Translations under genes and position numbers: made by a program | Assembly (NCBI GenBank): GCA_037893245.1 | Contig: JBAIAA010000735.1 | Span: 62,001-126,000 of the forward strand | Reading direction: 5' to 3' | From: Crossaster papposus | Taxonomy: Eukaryota; Echinodermata; Asteroidea; Velatida; Solasteridae | DNA length: 64,000 nt | The notes under the pieces: model-generated | Seen by the model: only the letters and a program-made list of their open reading frames with translations | Database searches by the model: none | Told to the model about the DNA's origin: nothing | In this document: one piece after another, positions 11,901 through 23,478 of the stretch | Layout of the letters: each line of letters starts with the position of its first letter | Position numbering within the stretch: the stretch's first letter is position 1

Positions 11901-14900
11901 TGACCAAGAAAGGGTCTACTTTGTCACTCTGAGTCGAGTACTTCAAGTCATACCAAAAACTTATTAGCAGCAGAACGAGGTTTTGATCCTCGGCACTCTG
12001 GGTTATAGGCCCAGCAAGCTTCCACTGCGCCACCATGCCTCATGTAAATTTAGAAAAACAACAAACAAAATAAAAGCAGACATTCTAAAAACATTCTAAA
12101 ATAATTATTAAATTTGAATAACAGTGAAGCAAAAATACCTCTTTAGCAGAGCGAGGTTTTGGTCCTCGGGCCTCTGGGTTATGGGCCCATCACGCTTCCC
12201 ACTGCACCACTCTGCGTAACTATTTGTAATGAAAATGAAATCACTTTCAAGGAAATAATTATCCTGAGCAGACCGAGGTTGTGGTCAACCAAACTCTCGG
12301 GTACTGACCAAGAAAGTGTCTACTTTGTCACTCCGAGTCGAGTACCTCATGTCATACCAAAAACTTGTTAGCAGAGCGAGGTTTCGATCCTCGGACCTCT
12401 GGGTTATGGGCCCAGCACGCTTCAACTGCGCCACTATGCCTCATGTAAATTTAGAAAATGCAAACAAAATGAAAGCAGACATTCTAAAAACATTCTACAA
12501 TATTTATTAAATGTGAATAGCAGTGAAGCAAAAATACCTAGTTAGCAAAGCGAGGTTTTGGTCCTCGGACCTCTGGGCTATGGGCCCATCACGCTCCCGC
12601 TGCACTACTCTGCGTAACTATTTTTAATGAAAATGAAATCCCTATCAAATACAAAATTATCCTGAGCAGACCGAGGTTGTGATCATCCGAACTCTCGGTT
12701 ACTGACCAAGAAAGGGTCTACTTTGTCACTCTGAGTCGAGTACTTCAAGTCATACCAAAAACTTATTAGCAGCAGAACGAGGTTTTGATCCTCGGCACTC
12801 TGGGTTATAGGCCCAGCAAGCTTCCACTGCGCCACCATGCCTCATGTAAATTTAGAAAAACAACAAACAAAATAAAAGCAGACATTCTAAAAACATTCTA
12901 AAATAATTATTAAATTTGAATAACAGTGAAGCAAAAATACCTCTTTAGCAGAGCGAGGTTTCGGTCCTCGGGCCTCTGGGTTATGGGCCCATCACGCTTC
13001 CCACTGCACCACTCTGCGTAACTATTTGTAATGAAAATGAAATCACTTTCAAGGAAATAATTATCCTGAGCAGACCGAGGTTGTGGTCAACCAAACTCTC
13101 GGGTACTGACCAAGAAAGTGTCTACTTTGTCACTCCGAGTCGAGTACCTCATGTCATACCAAAAACTTGTTAGCAGAGCGAGGTTTCGATCCTCGGACCT
13201 CTGGGTTATGGGCCCAGCACGCTTCAACTGCGCCACTATGCCTCATGTAAATTTAGAAAATGCAAACAAAATGAAAGCAGACATTCTAAAAACATTCTAC
13301 AATATTTATTAAATGTGAATAGCAGTGAAGCAAAAATACCTAGTTAGCAAAGCGAGGTTTTGGTCCTCGGACCTCTGGGCTATGGGCCCATCACGCTCCC
13401 GCTGCACTACTCTGCGTAACTATTTTTAATGAAAATGAAATCCCTATCAAATACAAAATTATCCTGAGCAGACCGAGGTTGTGATCATCCGAACTCTCGG
13501 TTACTGACCAAGAAAGGGTCTACTTTGTCACTCTGAGTCGAGTACTTCAAGTCATACCAAAAACTTATTAGCAGCAGAACGAGGTTTTGATCCTCGGCAC
13601 TCTGGGTTATAGGCCCAGCAAGCTTCCACTGCGCCACCATGCCTCATGTAAATTTAGAAAAACAACAAACAAAATAAAAGCAGACATTCTAAAAACATTC
13701 TAAAATAATTATTAAATTTGAATAACAGTGAAGCAAAAATACCTCTTTAGCAGAGCGAGGTTTCGGTCCTCGGGCCTCTGGGTTATGGGCCCATCACGCT
13801 TCCCACTGCACCACTCTGCGTAACTATTTGTAATGAAAATGAAATCACTTTCAAGGAAATAATTATCCTGAGCAGACCGAGGTTGTGGTCAACCAAACTC
13901 TCGGGTACTGACCAAGAAAGTGTCTACTTTGTCACTCCGAGTCGAGTACCTCATGTCATACCAAAAACTTGTTAGCAGAGCGAGGTTTCGATCCTCGGAC
14001 CTCTGGGTTATGGGCCCAGCACGCTTCAACTGCGCCACTATGCCTCATGTAAATTTAGAAAATGCAAACAAATGAAAGCAGACATTCTAAAAACATTCTA
14101 CAATATTTATTAAATGTGAATAGCAGTGAAGCAAAAATACCTAGTTAGCAAAGCGAGGTTTTGGTCCTCGGACCTCTGGGCTATGGGCCCATCACGCTCT
14201 CGCTGCACTACTCTGCGTAACTATTTTTAATGAAAATGAAATCCCTATCAAATACAAAATTATCCTGAGCAGACCGAGGTTGTGATCATCCGAACTCTCG
14301 GTTACTGACCAAGAAAGGGTCTACTTTGTCACTCTGAGTCGAGTACTTCAAGTCATACCAAAAACTTATTAGCAGCAGAACGAGGTTTTGATCCTCGGCA
14401 CTCTGGGTTATAGGCCCAGCAAGCTTCCACTGCGCCACCATGCCTCATGTAAATTTAGAAAAACAACAAACAAAATAAAAGCAGACATTTTAAAAACATT
14501 CTAAAATAATTATTAAATTTGAATAACAGTGAAGCAAAAATACCTCTTTAGCAGAGCGAGGTTTCGGTCCTCGGGCCTCTGGGTTATGGGCCCATTACGC
14601 TTCCCACTGCACCACTCTGCGTAACTATTTGTAATGAAAATGAAATCACTTTCAAGGAAATAATTATCCTGAGCAGACCGAGGTTGTGGTCAACCAAACT
14701 CTCGGGTACTGACCAAGAAAGTGTCTACTTTGTCACTCCGAGTCGAGTACCTCATGTCATACCAAAAACTTGTTAGCAGAGCGAGGTTTCGATCCTCGGA
14801 CCTCTGGGTTATGGGCCCAGCACGCTTCAACTGCGCCACTATGCCTCATGTAAATTTAGAAAATGCAAACAAAATGAAAGCAGACATTCTAAAAACATTC

Positions 14901-17900
14901 TACAATATTTATTAAATGTGAATAGCAGTGAAGCAAAAATACCTAGTTAGCAAAGCGAGGTTTTGGTCCTCGGACCTCTGGGCTATGGGCCCATCACGCT
15001 CCCGCTGCACTACTCTGCGTAACTATTTTTAATGAAAATGAAATCCCTATCAAATACAAAATTATCCTGAGCAGACCGAGGTTGTGATCATCCGAACTCT
15101 CGGTTACTGACCAAGAAAGGGTCTACTTTGTCACTCTGAGTCGAGTACTTCAAGTCATACCAAAAACTTATTAGCAGCAGAACGAGGTTTTGATCCTCGG
15201 CACTCTGGGTTATAGGCCCAGCAAGCTTCCACTGCGCCACCATGCCTCATGTAAATTTAGAAAAACAACAAACAAAATAAAAGCAGACATTCTAAAAACA
15301 TTCTAAAATAATTATTAAATTTGAATAACAGTGAAGCAAAAATACCTCTTTAGCAGAGCGAGGTTTCGGTCCTCGGGCCTCTGGGTTATGGGCCCATCAC
15401 GCTTCCCACTGCACCACTCTGCGTAACTATTTGTAATGAAAATGAAATCACTTTCAAGGAAATAATTATCCTGAGCAGACCGAGGTTGTGGTCAACCAAA
15501 CTCTCGGGTACTGACCAAGAAAGTGTCTACTTTGTCACTCCGAGTCGAGTACCTCATGTCATACCAAAAACTTGTTAGCAGAGCGAGGTTTCGATCCTCG
15601 GACCTCTGGGTTATGGGCCCAGCACGCTTCAACTGCGCCACTATGCCTCATGTAAATTTAGAAAATGCAAACAAAATGAAAGCAGACATTCTAAAAACAT
15701 TCTACAATATTTATTAAATGTGAATAGCAGTGAAGCAAAAATACCTAGTTAGCAAAGCGAGGTTTTGGTCCTCGGACCTCTGGGCTATGGGCCCATCACG
15801 CTCCCGCTGCACTACTCTGCGTAACTATTTTTAATGAAAATGAAATCCCTATCAAATACAAAATTACCCTGAGCAGACCGAGGTTGTGATCATCCGAACT
15901 CTCGGTTACTGACCAAGAAAGGGTCTACTTTGTCACTCTGAGTCGAGTACTTCAAGTCATACCAAAAACTTATTAGCAGCAGAACGAGGTTTTGATCCTC
16001 GGCACTCTGGGTTATAGGCCCAGCAAGCTTCCACTGCGCCACCATGCCTCATGTAAATTTAGAAAAACAACAAACAAAATAAAAGCAGACATTCTAAAAA
16101 CATTCTAAAATAATTATTAAATTTGAATAACAGTGAAGCAAAAATACCTCTTTAGCAGAGCGAGGTTTCGGTCCTCGGGCCTCTGGGTTATGGGCCCATC
16201 ACGCTTCCCACTGCACCACTCTGCGTAACTATTTGTAATGAAAATGAAATCACTTTCAAGGAAATAATTATCCTGAGCAGACCGAGGTTGTGGTCAACCA
16301 AACTCTCGGGTACTGACCAAGAAAGTGTCTACTTTGTCACTTCGAGTCGAGTACCTCATGTCATACCAAAAACTTGTTAGCAGAGCGAGGTTTCGATCCT
16401 CGGACCTTTGGGTTATGGGCCCAGCACGCTTCAACTGCGCCACTATGCCTCATGTAAATTTAGAAAATGCAAACAAAATGAAAGCAGACATTCTAAAAAC
16501 ATTCTACAATATTTATTAAATGTGAATAGCAGTGAAGCAAAAATACCTAGTTAGCAAAGCGAGGTTTTGGTCCTCGGACCTCTGGGCTATGGGCCCATCA
16601 CGCTCCCGCTGCACTACTCTGCGTAACTATTTTTAATGAAAATGAAATCCCTATCAAATACAAAATTATCCTGAGCAGACCGAGGTTGTGATCATCCGAA
16701 CTCTCGGTTACTGACCAAGAAAGGGTCTACTTTGTCACTCTGAGTCGAGTACTTCAAGTCATACCAAAAACTTATTAGCAGCAGAACGAGGTTTTGATCC
16801 TCGGCACTCTGGGTTATAGGCCCAGCAAGCTTCCACTGCGCCACCATGCCTCATGTAAATTTAGAAAAACAACAAACAAAATAAAAGCAGACATTCTAAA
16901 AACATTCTAAAATAATTATTAAATTTGAATAACAGTGAAGCAAAAATACCTCTTTAGCAGAGCGAGGTTTCGGTCCTCGGGCCTCTGGGTTATGGGCCCA
17001 TCACGCTTCCCACTGCACCACTCTGCGTAACTATTTGTAATGAAAATGAAATCACTTTCAAGGAAATAATTATCCTGAGCAGACCGAGGTTGTGGTCAAC
17101 CAAACTCTCGGGTACTGACCAAGAAAGTGTCTACTTTGTCACTCCGAGTCGAGTACCTCATGTCATACCAAAAACTTGTTAGCAGAGCGAGGTTTCGATC
17201 CTCGGACCTCTGGGTTATGGGCCCAGCACGCTTCAACTGCGCCACTATGCCTCATGTAAATTTAGAAAATGCAAACAAAATGAAAGCAGACATTCTAAAA
17301 ACATTCTACAATATTTATTAAATGTGAATAGCAGTGAAGCAAAAATACCTAGTTAGCAAAGCGAGGTTTTGGTCCTCGGACCTCTGGGCTATGGGCCCAT
17401 CACGCTCCCGCTGCACTACTCTGCGTAACTATTTTTAATGAAAATGAAATCCCTATCAAATACAAAATTATCCTGAGCAGACCGAGGTTGTGATCATCCG
17501 AACTCTCGGTTACTGACCAAGAAAGGGTCTACTTTGTCACTCTGAGTCGAGTACTTCAAGTCATACCAAAAACTTATTAGCAGCAGAACGAGGTTTTGAT
17601 CCTCGGCACTCTGGGTTATAGGCCCAGCAAGCTTCCACTGCGCCACCATGCCTCATGTAAATTTAGAAAAACAACAAACAAAATAAAAGCAGACATTCTA
17701 AAAACATTCTAAAATAATTATTAAATTTGAATAACAGTGAAGCAAAAATACCTCTTTAGCAGAGCGAGGTTTCGGTCCTCGGGCCTCTGGGTTATGGGCC
17801 CATCACGCTTCCCACTGCACCACTCTGCGTAACTATTTGTAATGAAAATGAAATCACTTTCAAGGAAATAATTATCCTGAGCAGACCGAGGTTGTGGTCA

Positions 17901-18463
17901 ACCAAACTTTCGGGTACTGACCAAGAAAGTGTCTACTTTGTCACTCCGAGTCGAGTACCTCATGTCATACCAAAAACTTGTTAGCAGAGCGAGGTTTCGA
18001 TCCTCGGACCTCTGGGTTATGGGCCCAGCACGCTTCAACTGCGCCACTATGCCTCATGTAAATTTAGAAAATGCAAACAAAATGAAAGCAGACATTCTAA
18101 AAACATTCTACAATATTTATTAAATGTGAATAGCAGTGAAGCAAAAATACCTTTTTAGCCCTTTGCACGCTACGAATCAGTGTACTGAGTAGTCCCTCCC
18201 TGCTGGATTGTTTGTGTGTACATACTCAAAATAGGCATCTGTTCTGTTCATTAAATTGCTTTTTTTCTCATTGAAGATGTTTTTGTATCACGAAACCCAA
18301 AATTAATTATTTGTAGAATAAAAGATTTCCAATATATTGATTCAATCATGATGTCTAAGCCATTTTTTATTGTGTAAGTTACCAATTTTTTTAATCCATG
18401 GTTGTTTACGATGAAAAGCAGCATCTCCGCCATCTTGCATTATTTGCGGCCGCTTGGCGATCA

Positions 18464-18754
18464 TTACCACCCGCCCGTGATCCGTTGTTGTCCGCCAGTG
18501 CCGGCCAGGGCTGAATCCGGCACCACTAAGACATGCGACATGTACACACAGTGATTGTCATCACAATCGCCGATTTCACTCCCTGCCAAAACCTCTAAAA
18601 AGTCCAATTCTCTGTCCCCAAAAATCTCCCTAAAAGCATCATCGGCATCCATGACATTATTGGGTAAATCAGGTGCAGAACATACAACATACAAAGAAAA
18701 GTTTCGCTGATTACACGTTGAAAATTCAGTCCATAGATTGACAATGTCATACAA
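18464..18754 (-). pseudogene. Short acidic ORF, possible transposase N-terminal remnant
   Basis: The 96-codon ORF has an in-frame ATG 34 codons downstream of its first that would give about 62 residues beginning MDADDAFREIFGD. The middle is rich in D and E (for example DRELDF, EIGDCDD), and the rest has no motif I recognise. Acidic N-termini are usual in piggyBac transposases, and the ORF lies inside an element with piggyBac-like ends, so a remnant of that protein is plausible. No DDD catalytic region or C-terminal cysteine-rich domain is present nearby. It could also be a chance ORF. Confidence 0.3.
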
Positions 18755-18820
18755 TACCCCATCAGGTCAGGGGTAATGAGGACGTATTTTATTTGGACAC
18801 TAAATGCTGCATACTATCTG

Positions 18821-18879
18821 GGCGCAAATATGCGCCTATAGCAGTGTGGGAATACAAGGTGCAGGCGCAAATATGCGCC
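18821..18879. repeat. Duplicated 16-bp hairpin GGCGCAAATATGCGCC
   Basis: The sequence occurs at 18821-18836 and again at 18864-18879. Each copy has 6-bp arms around AATA. The pair lies subterminally in the piggyBac-like element, where such elements often carry internal repeats. Confidence 0.7.
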
Positions 18880-19184
18880 TAGCCTATAGCATGCAAAAGT
18901 TAGTCTTTGGGCAAGACGTTGCTAAATTCGCAGCCACGAGAGGGCGCTTTCGCGACAAACCATCATCACTCGCCATCCTGTCCGTAACAACGTCTTTGGA
19001 ATTACGTCGAGGTAGAGATATGCGCACGCACCTGCTTAGCCTAATGAATGCAGCGTACATTACGTACTTTGCATAACATACATATGCATAGGTCTAACAC
19101 CCTGACTCAACTTCTCATTGCATCTGGATGTACATGTACATTTACGTGTGTGTGCACACATGTATGGGTGTACTGTACACAAAT

Positions 19185-19210
19185 GTACATGTACATGTAC
19201 ATGTACATAC
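19185..19210. repeat. TACATG microsatellite
   Basis: About four uninterrupted copies of a palindrome-rich hexamer, preceded by scattered TGTACA/TACATG units from about 19128. Confidence 0.85.
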
Positions 19211-19454
19211 TGTACACATTTTATCATCAAACGTGTTCAACGTTATTCGTGAAAATGGAAGACTTTTCGGTACATATTAATTATTATTAGGGTCATCTCT
19301 TGCCAACAAGTTTTAAAGGCAGAATCCGTTTGGTATTTTGAAAATGACAACGATCCCATTAAAATATATTTATTTTCATGAATTTCTTTAGTCATAAATT
19401 CAGGACGAATTTCACCTTTGCAATTTATTTTTCAAATTTCTTTTTAGGATCTTT

Positions 19455-20278
19455 ATACACCCTTCACATACACGGATTTTTTTTACGAGTCCTTACGGAT
19501 CGCCAACTCGTAGTCAATCGCAAGCATCCGTAAATAACTCGCTGGTATCGTAAATAATTCGTCACAACTCGCAACAACTCGCAGACACAAACAAATCTTA
19601 CGATTGTCCACGGTTTGAGTTTTCCGTAAATAACTCGTAAAAAGCTTGTATCAATCCGTAAGTATCGTAAACCACTCGCAACAACACGTAACCATCCGTA
19701 AACTGCTCGCAAAAATCCGTAAATGACTCGTAACAATTTTTTTAACAATTTGTTACGGTTAGTTTACGATTTGTTTACGGATTATTACGAGTGCTTACGT
19801 GTTGTTAACGATTTCATTCGGGTCGTGTTACGATGGCTTTACGGATTGTTACGAGTTATTACGAGCACTTTACGTGTAGTTACGAGTACTTTAATAATAA
19901 ATACGTATACTTTACGAATGATTGTACATGTACATTGAGATTCGCAGGATATATATATTTTTTGGCAACAAATCCTGAGGACTCGTAAATACTTGTAACT
20001 AACTCGTAATTCGTAACAACACGTAAACAGGTCGTAAAATGCTCGTAAGTTGCTCGTAGTTATCCGTGACAACTCGTAACAAATCGTGGAATTTTGACGT
20101 AAATACATGGCAATAACTCGTAATAATCCGTAATAAACCGTAAATAGCCCGTAATAACTCGTAAAAACACTTAAATCAGTCGTAAAACTGGCCGAATCGT
20201 AAGGATCTATGAACGATCTGTGAATCTGTGCGATCCGTAAAGACTCGTAAGAAAAATCCGTGTATGTGAAGGGGGTAT
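19455..20278. mobile_element. CGTAA-rich foldback element nested in the 2.45-kb element
   Basis: The ends are 48-bp inverted repeats (19455-19502 and 20231-20278, beginning ATACMCCCTTCACATACACG). Nearly the whole interior is made of short variable units around CTCGTAA/CCGTAA. In the left part and in 19980-20220 the motif reads CGTAA on the plus strand. Between about 19740 and 19930 it reads TTACG, so the internal repeat changes orientation twice. ORFs here with LRVIYG/YGLLRV patterns on both strands are by-products of the repeat. No clear target duplication is visible. Confidence 0.75.
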
Positions 20279-21245
20279 CAGTAACCCAACTTCTCAAAGG
20301 AAACAATTTTGCTTACGTATATTATTATGTGCCTTTTCATATAATTTTAAAATTGCCCCCCCCCCCCCCCCCCCCCGTCCTTTGTGGTCCGGTTGCCATT
20401 GTGCTTGCGGAATATTCTGTTTTTTTCATGATTCTTTGTAGGTTTTTAGGGAATAGGGGGGGGGGCGTTAGGTAAGTACTAGAGTGTATATGGTGGTATA
20501 TGGTGGTCTAAGGGTAGTCCCTTGGTCTCATCATATCGTGCTGGGTATATTACTGGGCTAAGCAAGCTTCAGGGTAATCATCAATTAATTCTTACTAAAA
20601 TATTCCCACAGACTTTTATGCAATTTAAGCTGCAGCCAAGGAATTCGGACATGGCCTATTTTTCAGAGGGGAAAACTATAATTAGTATTACTAGACACAT
20701 TTTATCTTTACACTGCAGTTGCCAATTTAGTCATTCTAATTGAGTTTCAGTTTATATTAATACAAAGCAGCAAACAGCGACATTAAGAATAAGAGTGCTG
20801 TTTGTTAATTCGTTTTGGCCTCAAATGAAATTCAAAATACATGTGAATCATTTTCAAAATTTAATTCTTTGATAACACTTGCAATTGAGGTACATGTAAG
20901 ATTAGGAATGTATTCCTACCTCAATGCACTTATAATAAAGGTTAAATTTATCCAAATCACTAGAAATAAACATGATGTCCATAAATTAAACGCAGATTAA
21001 ACACCATCGCCTAGGTTTCCTGTCCGCTCCTTCTGCCATCTCGGAGCCCACCGTGCACACGGAGAAAACCGTGCCGGCGAGTTTCTGATGACTCGTGTGA
21101 GTATATATATCTCGCGGTACTTGCTACCTGACCTATTGTACACTAGCTGTCGTATGTGCGCGTGCGCGAAGAACAAATTTCCTTCATTAACATACATAAA
21201 TAGCGCATGCGCACTATTTTTTTACCGTTTTCGGTAAAAAAATTT
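20279..21245. other. Non-coding interior of the 2.45-kb element
   Basis: It holds a 21-base C run (20356-20376), a shorter G run near 20457 and AT-rich DNA. I see no gene or further element. Confidence 0.5.
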
Positions 21246-21360
21246 ACGTAATTCCAAAGACGTTGTTACGGACAGGATGGCGAGTGATGATGTTTTGTCG
21301 CGAAAACGCCCTCTCGTGGCTGCGAATTTAGCAACGTCTTGCCCAAAGACTAGCAAAAGG

Positions 21361-21388
21361 TTAGCAGAGCGAGGTTTTAGTCATCGGG
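21361..21388 (-). pseudogene. 3' fragment of an initiator tRNA-Met cassette
   Basis: Twenty-six of 28 bases match the 3' acceptor and T-arm end of cassette a in the left array (minus strand CCTCGCTCTGCTAA). It begins exactly at the TTAG that is duplicated at 18155. It is therefore the other side of the tRNA split by the piggyBac-like insertion, and the left array originally reached this point. Homology stops at about 21388, where a different repeat begins. Confidence 0.8.
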
Positions 21389-21500
21389 TTCCACCCACTG
21401 ACCTCTATACCTGGACGGATCGTTGCCCATATTCTGCCGTGTCGACACTTGAAGTCGGCGAGCACGCGCGGCGGCCATTTTACACTTCCAAGAGCGATAC
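21389..21500. repeat. Copy of the CCACTGACCTCTATA repeat family
   Basis: It starts TTCCACCCACTGACC followed by TCTATACCTGGACGG. Related sequence occurs at 26178-26237 (two copies head to head), around 28930-28962 (inverted) and at 29421-29448. Each copy is followed within about 120 bp by a GGCGGCCAT or ATGGCGG motif. The common 5' boundary suggests the terminus of a dispersed element that I cannot name. Confidence 0.5.
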
Positions 21501-21682
21501 GGTTCACTATGCATTACGTACTGAAGGGCTGTATTGTGTAGACACTATTTTTGATTGACTGGGGCGTGTCGCTTCATTTTTTATTATTATAGGAGACCTT
21601 AGAAGTTAAATCAAGTCTTGTTTTATTATTCTACCGAAGGAAAAATAAAATGCTTTAATAAATGAATACATTTCTGAACTGA

Positions 21683-22110
21683 TTAACCCGAACGCTCCCC
21701 AATCCTCCAAAATCCTCATTGCAGTTTTGGAGGATTTTTGAGGATTGAGGATGTATGGGGTTTTCAAAAAATCTTAATGAGAATTTTGGAGGATTTACTT
21801 TTTTCAATCCCCAGAATCCTCATTGCAGTTTTGGAAGATTAAAAAAAATAAGGATTTTGAAGAATTGAGGCACATGATGTTGTGGAGATTTTTTGAGGAT
21901 TGCTAGCAAGAAGGGCCTAGGGGGTATACAGGGGCGGATACAGGGGGGGGGGGGGGCGTGGGGGGCGCACGCCCCCCCTTTTGCTTGAAAAAAAAAAAAA
22001 AACAAAAAAAAAAAAACAAAAAAAACAAAAAAAAAAATGTTGTTGCTTGGTAAATTTTCACGCCCCCCCGTTTGGAAAATCCTGGATCCGCCGCTGGTAT
22101 AAGGGTTAAT
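21683..22110. mobile_element. Foldback element with ATTAACCC ends and AATCCTCC internal repeats
   Basis: It begins ATTAACCCGAACGC and ends AAGGGTTAAT. The interior has many copies of AATCCTC and GAGGATT in both orientations. A small hAT-like element (21929-22096) interrupts it. A similar element lies at 33349-33734. Confidence 0.5.
21929..22096. mobile_element. 168-bp hAT-like MITE
   Basis: The termini are CAGGGGCGGATACAG and the inverse of CTGGATCCGCCGCTG. This CAG-GGCGGAT type of end is seen in small hAT-derived elements. The flanks share GTATA, shorter than the 8 bp expected. The interior is homopolymer-rich (G, C and A runs), which accounts for the long minus-strand ORFs with F and P runs. 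Confidence 0.6.
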
Positions 22111-22439
22111 GAATAGATCAATAAACAATACATTTGTAAATGATGTGCTTTCTTGCAAGATGTTTTGACAATTCTTTACATTTTGCCATTAAACCATATA
22201 GAATTTAAGATAAAAAAGTCACTTGTGATGTGGCAAAGGTTTTAAATGGTTTACGAATCATTCCTAATCACTGTATTTTTATTTATTTTTTCAAAAAAAT
22301 ATTTTATCATCACTGACACGTATTTGAGCTGTATTAGAATAAAGAAAATAACATGAGGTAAAATGAATTCTCAATCTTATATTGTACCGGTTTATTGTAC
22401 AGGGCAATTCAAAAATTTTTCATTATAAAATTCTATTTT

Positions 22440-22576
22440 TCAGAATAATTACAGGATATTTAGCGCAATCATTTTGCTGGATGCCCAGAATCAACATTTA
22501 CTTTCAGATGAGTATGATATTTCTTAATAATTCGGTAGTAAATATTTTCGATATCTGCAAATGGTGTATACTACCT
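22440..22576. mobile_element. Truncated copy of the TTAA / AGGTAGTATACACC MITE
   Basis: The right end ATGGTGTATACTACCT followed by TTAA (22577-22580) and about 130 bp of interior match the elements at 32749-33104 and 35988-36366. The left half is missing or too diverged. The rest of 22111-22824 is AT-rich without recognisable features. Confidence 0.65.
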
Positions 22577-23478
22577 TTAAGTTCAGATTTGTCAAATAAA
22601 TATTTAATACATAATGTATACAATTTATTTCAAAATTAATCCTCTTCCAACATAACAAGGGATTATTTTACAACTTTCATGAAGATAAAGTGAAATAATA
22701 CGTCAATAATAACAATTCCTTTAGTAATTCTTCAGTTTGAATACAGGCACATGGCTACTCAAAACTGAATGTTTTGAAAAAGCTGTTGTTAAAGCAAAAG
22801 TAGATAGGGCCTAATACAGAGAATACTTGTTTGTAACATATACAATTTAATGTACCTTCTAAAGATGAAGCGGAAAATAAAATATTGTAAGGACAGCATC
22901 CTGAGTAAGACGAACTGTCTGCCCAGTATTGTCAAGGCAGGTCTCTTCAAAATGATTGACGTAGAGTACAGAGCTCTTGTCGGGAGTCCACAAATCTCGC
23001 TTCATGTTGACCATCCATACTGCATTCTGCAAGTACAGACCGGCGGCTGAATGGAAACCTGCAGCAAATGTAAGCATACGAGGTAAATTAAATTATATGT
23101 AGAATAGTCTACACTACAGTCTACACACTACATCAGAAGATTTATTTCCAGGGTGGGGTGACTGTAAAAAAGTGTTTCAGTATTTTTAATTAAATTCAAT
23201 TCCTTATTTTTTTTCAAACAAATTATCATCTGTCAAACAAATTGTCTTCTAATAACAGGTGAAGGAATGTAGGAAATTTAGATACTTCCACCCTTCTAGT
23301 GGGGAATCTAGACCACTAGAGTAGACCGATGGTGAAAGTCTGACCAAAATTCATAGGAACTAAAATAAAATGCAACTAAGTTAAAGTAAACAATGTCAAT
23401 GTCCAAGTTTATTATTATATAAATATAAGAATACTAATTAATTATTGTATGCATAATCTTCAATAGAGTAATAGTATA

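Larger units (their letters stand above)
1..18158 (-). repeat. Left tandem array of 802-bp initiator tRNA-Met units (23 units)
   Basis: The sequence repeats with an 802-bp period (801 bp in five units). Each unit is a dimer of two ~401-bp monomers. On the plus strand the order is a, X1, b, c, X2, d, all encoding on the minus strand. The b cassettes (72 nt) start at 343, 1145, 1946, 2748, 3550, 4352, 5154, 5955, 6757, 7558, 8360, 9161, 9963, 10765, 11567, 12369, 13171, 13973, 14774, 15576, 16378, 17180 and 17982. Relative to a b start, a begins at -225 (73 nt), X1 at -103, c at +174, X2 at +295 and d at +401; c, X2 and d shift by -1 in 801-bp units. Spacers are AT-rich. The 801-bp units (b at 1145, 5154, 6757, 8360, 13973) share a 1-nt deletion after b and a CTCTCGCTGC variant in c. 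The array runs off the left edge, where position 1 lies inside a d cassette. At the right it is cut within a tRNA 3' end by a transposon. Confidence 0.97.
18901..21352. mobile_element. 2452-bp element with 107-bp TIRs and 8-bp target duplication
   Basis: The terminus TAGTCTTTGGGCAAGACG at 18901 is repeated inverted at the right end. The inverted match extends 107 bp (18901-19007 against 21246-21352) with about two mismatches. The flanks are GCAAAAGT (18893-18900) and GCAAAAGG (21353-21360), an 8-bp target duplication with one difference. An 8-bp duplication fits hAT- or P-type elements. No transposase is present: the interior holds a TACATG microsatellite, a nested CGTAA-rich element, poly-C and AT-rich DNA. 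A 102-bp relative lies at 43838-43939. Confidence 0.85.
18159..21360. mobile_element. piggyBac-like element inserted in the 3' end of an array tRNA, itself interrupted
   Basis: The left array runs into TTAG (18155-18158), then CCCTTTGCACGCTA begins. The same tetranucleotide TTAG at 21361-21364 resumes a tRNA 3' end. Just before it the sequence reads, with the nested insertion removed, TAGCATGCAAAAGG, whose complement CCTTTTGCATGCTA matches the left terminus at 12 of 14 positions. A 4-bp TTAN target duplication and a CCY-type TIR resemble piggyBac, which normally uses TTAA. Without the nested 2.45-kb insert and its duplicated target the element is about 740 bp, so it is non-autonomous. It holds a short acidic ORF (18464-18754) and two copies of a small palindrome. 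Confidence 0.65.

Noticed and set aside
290..18123. Repeated 64-codon and 70-codon ORFs in both arrays (starting MSTLSLRVEYL and MVLGPLGYGP)
   Set aside because: They run antisense through the tRNA cassettes and recur only because the unit repeats. Single-base changes break them freely (the 801-bp units).
1..18158. CRISPR-like or rDNA-like array
   Set aside because: The repeats are whole 802-bp units without variable spacers, contain folded tRNAs and show no rRNA sequence. The genome is eukaryotic.
19464..20306. ORFs of 71-155 codons with LRV/YG patterns
   Set aside because: They are translations of the CGTAA short-unit repeat on both strands of a transposon.
21361..21388. Retrotransposon primer-binding site complementary to initiator tRNA
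   Set aside because: The TGG that would pair with the CCA tail is absent, no LTR adjoins it, and the match extends with TTAG in register to the split array tRNA.
21820..22158. Overlapping minus-strand ORFs with phenylalanine and proline runs
   Set aside because: Produced by A, G and C homopolymers in a small hAT-like element.
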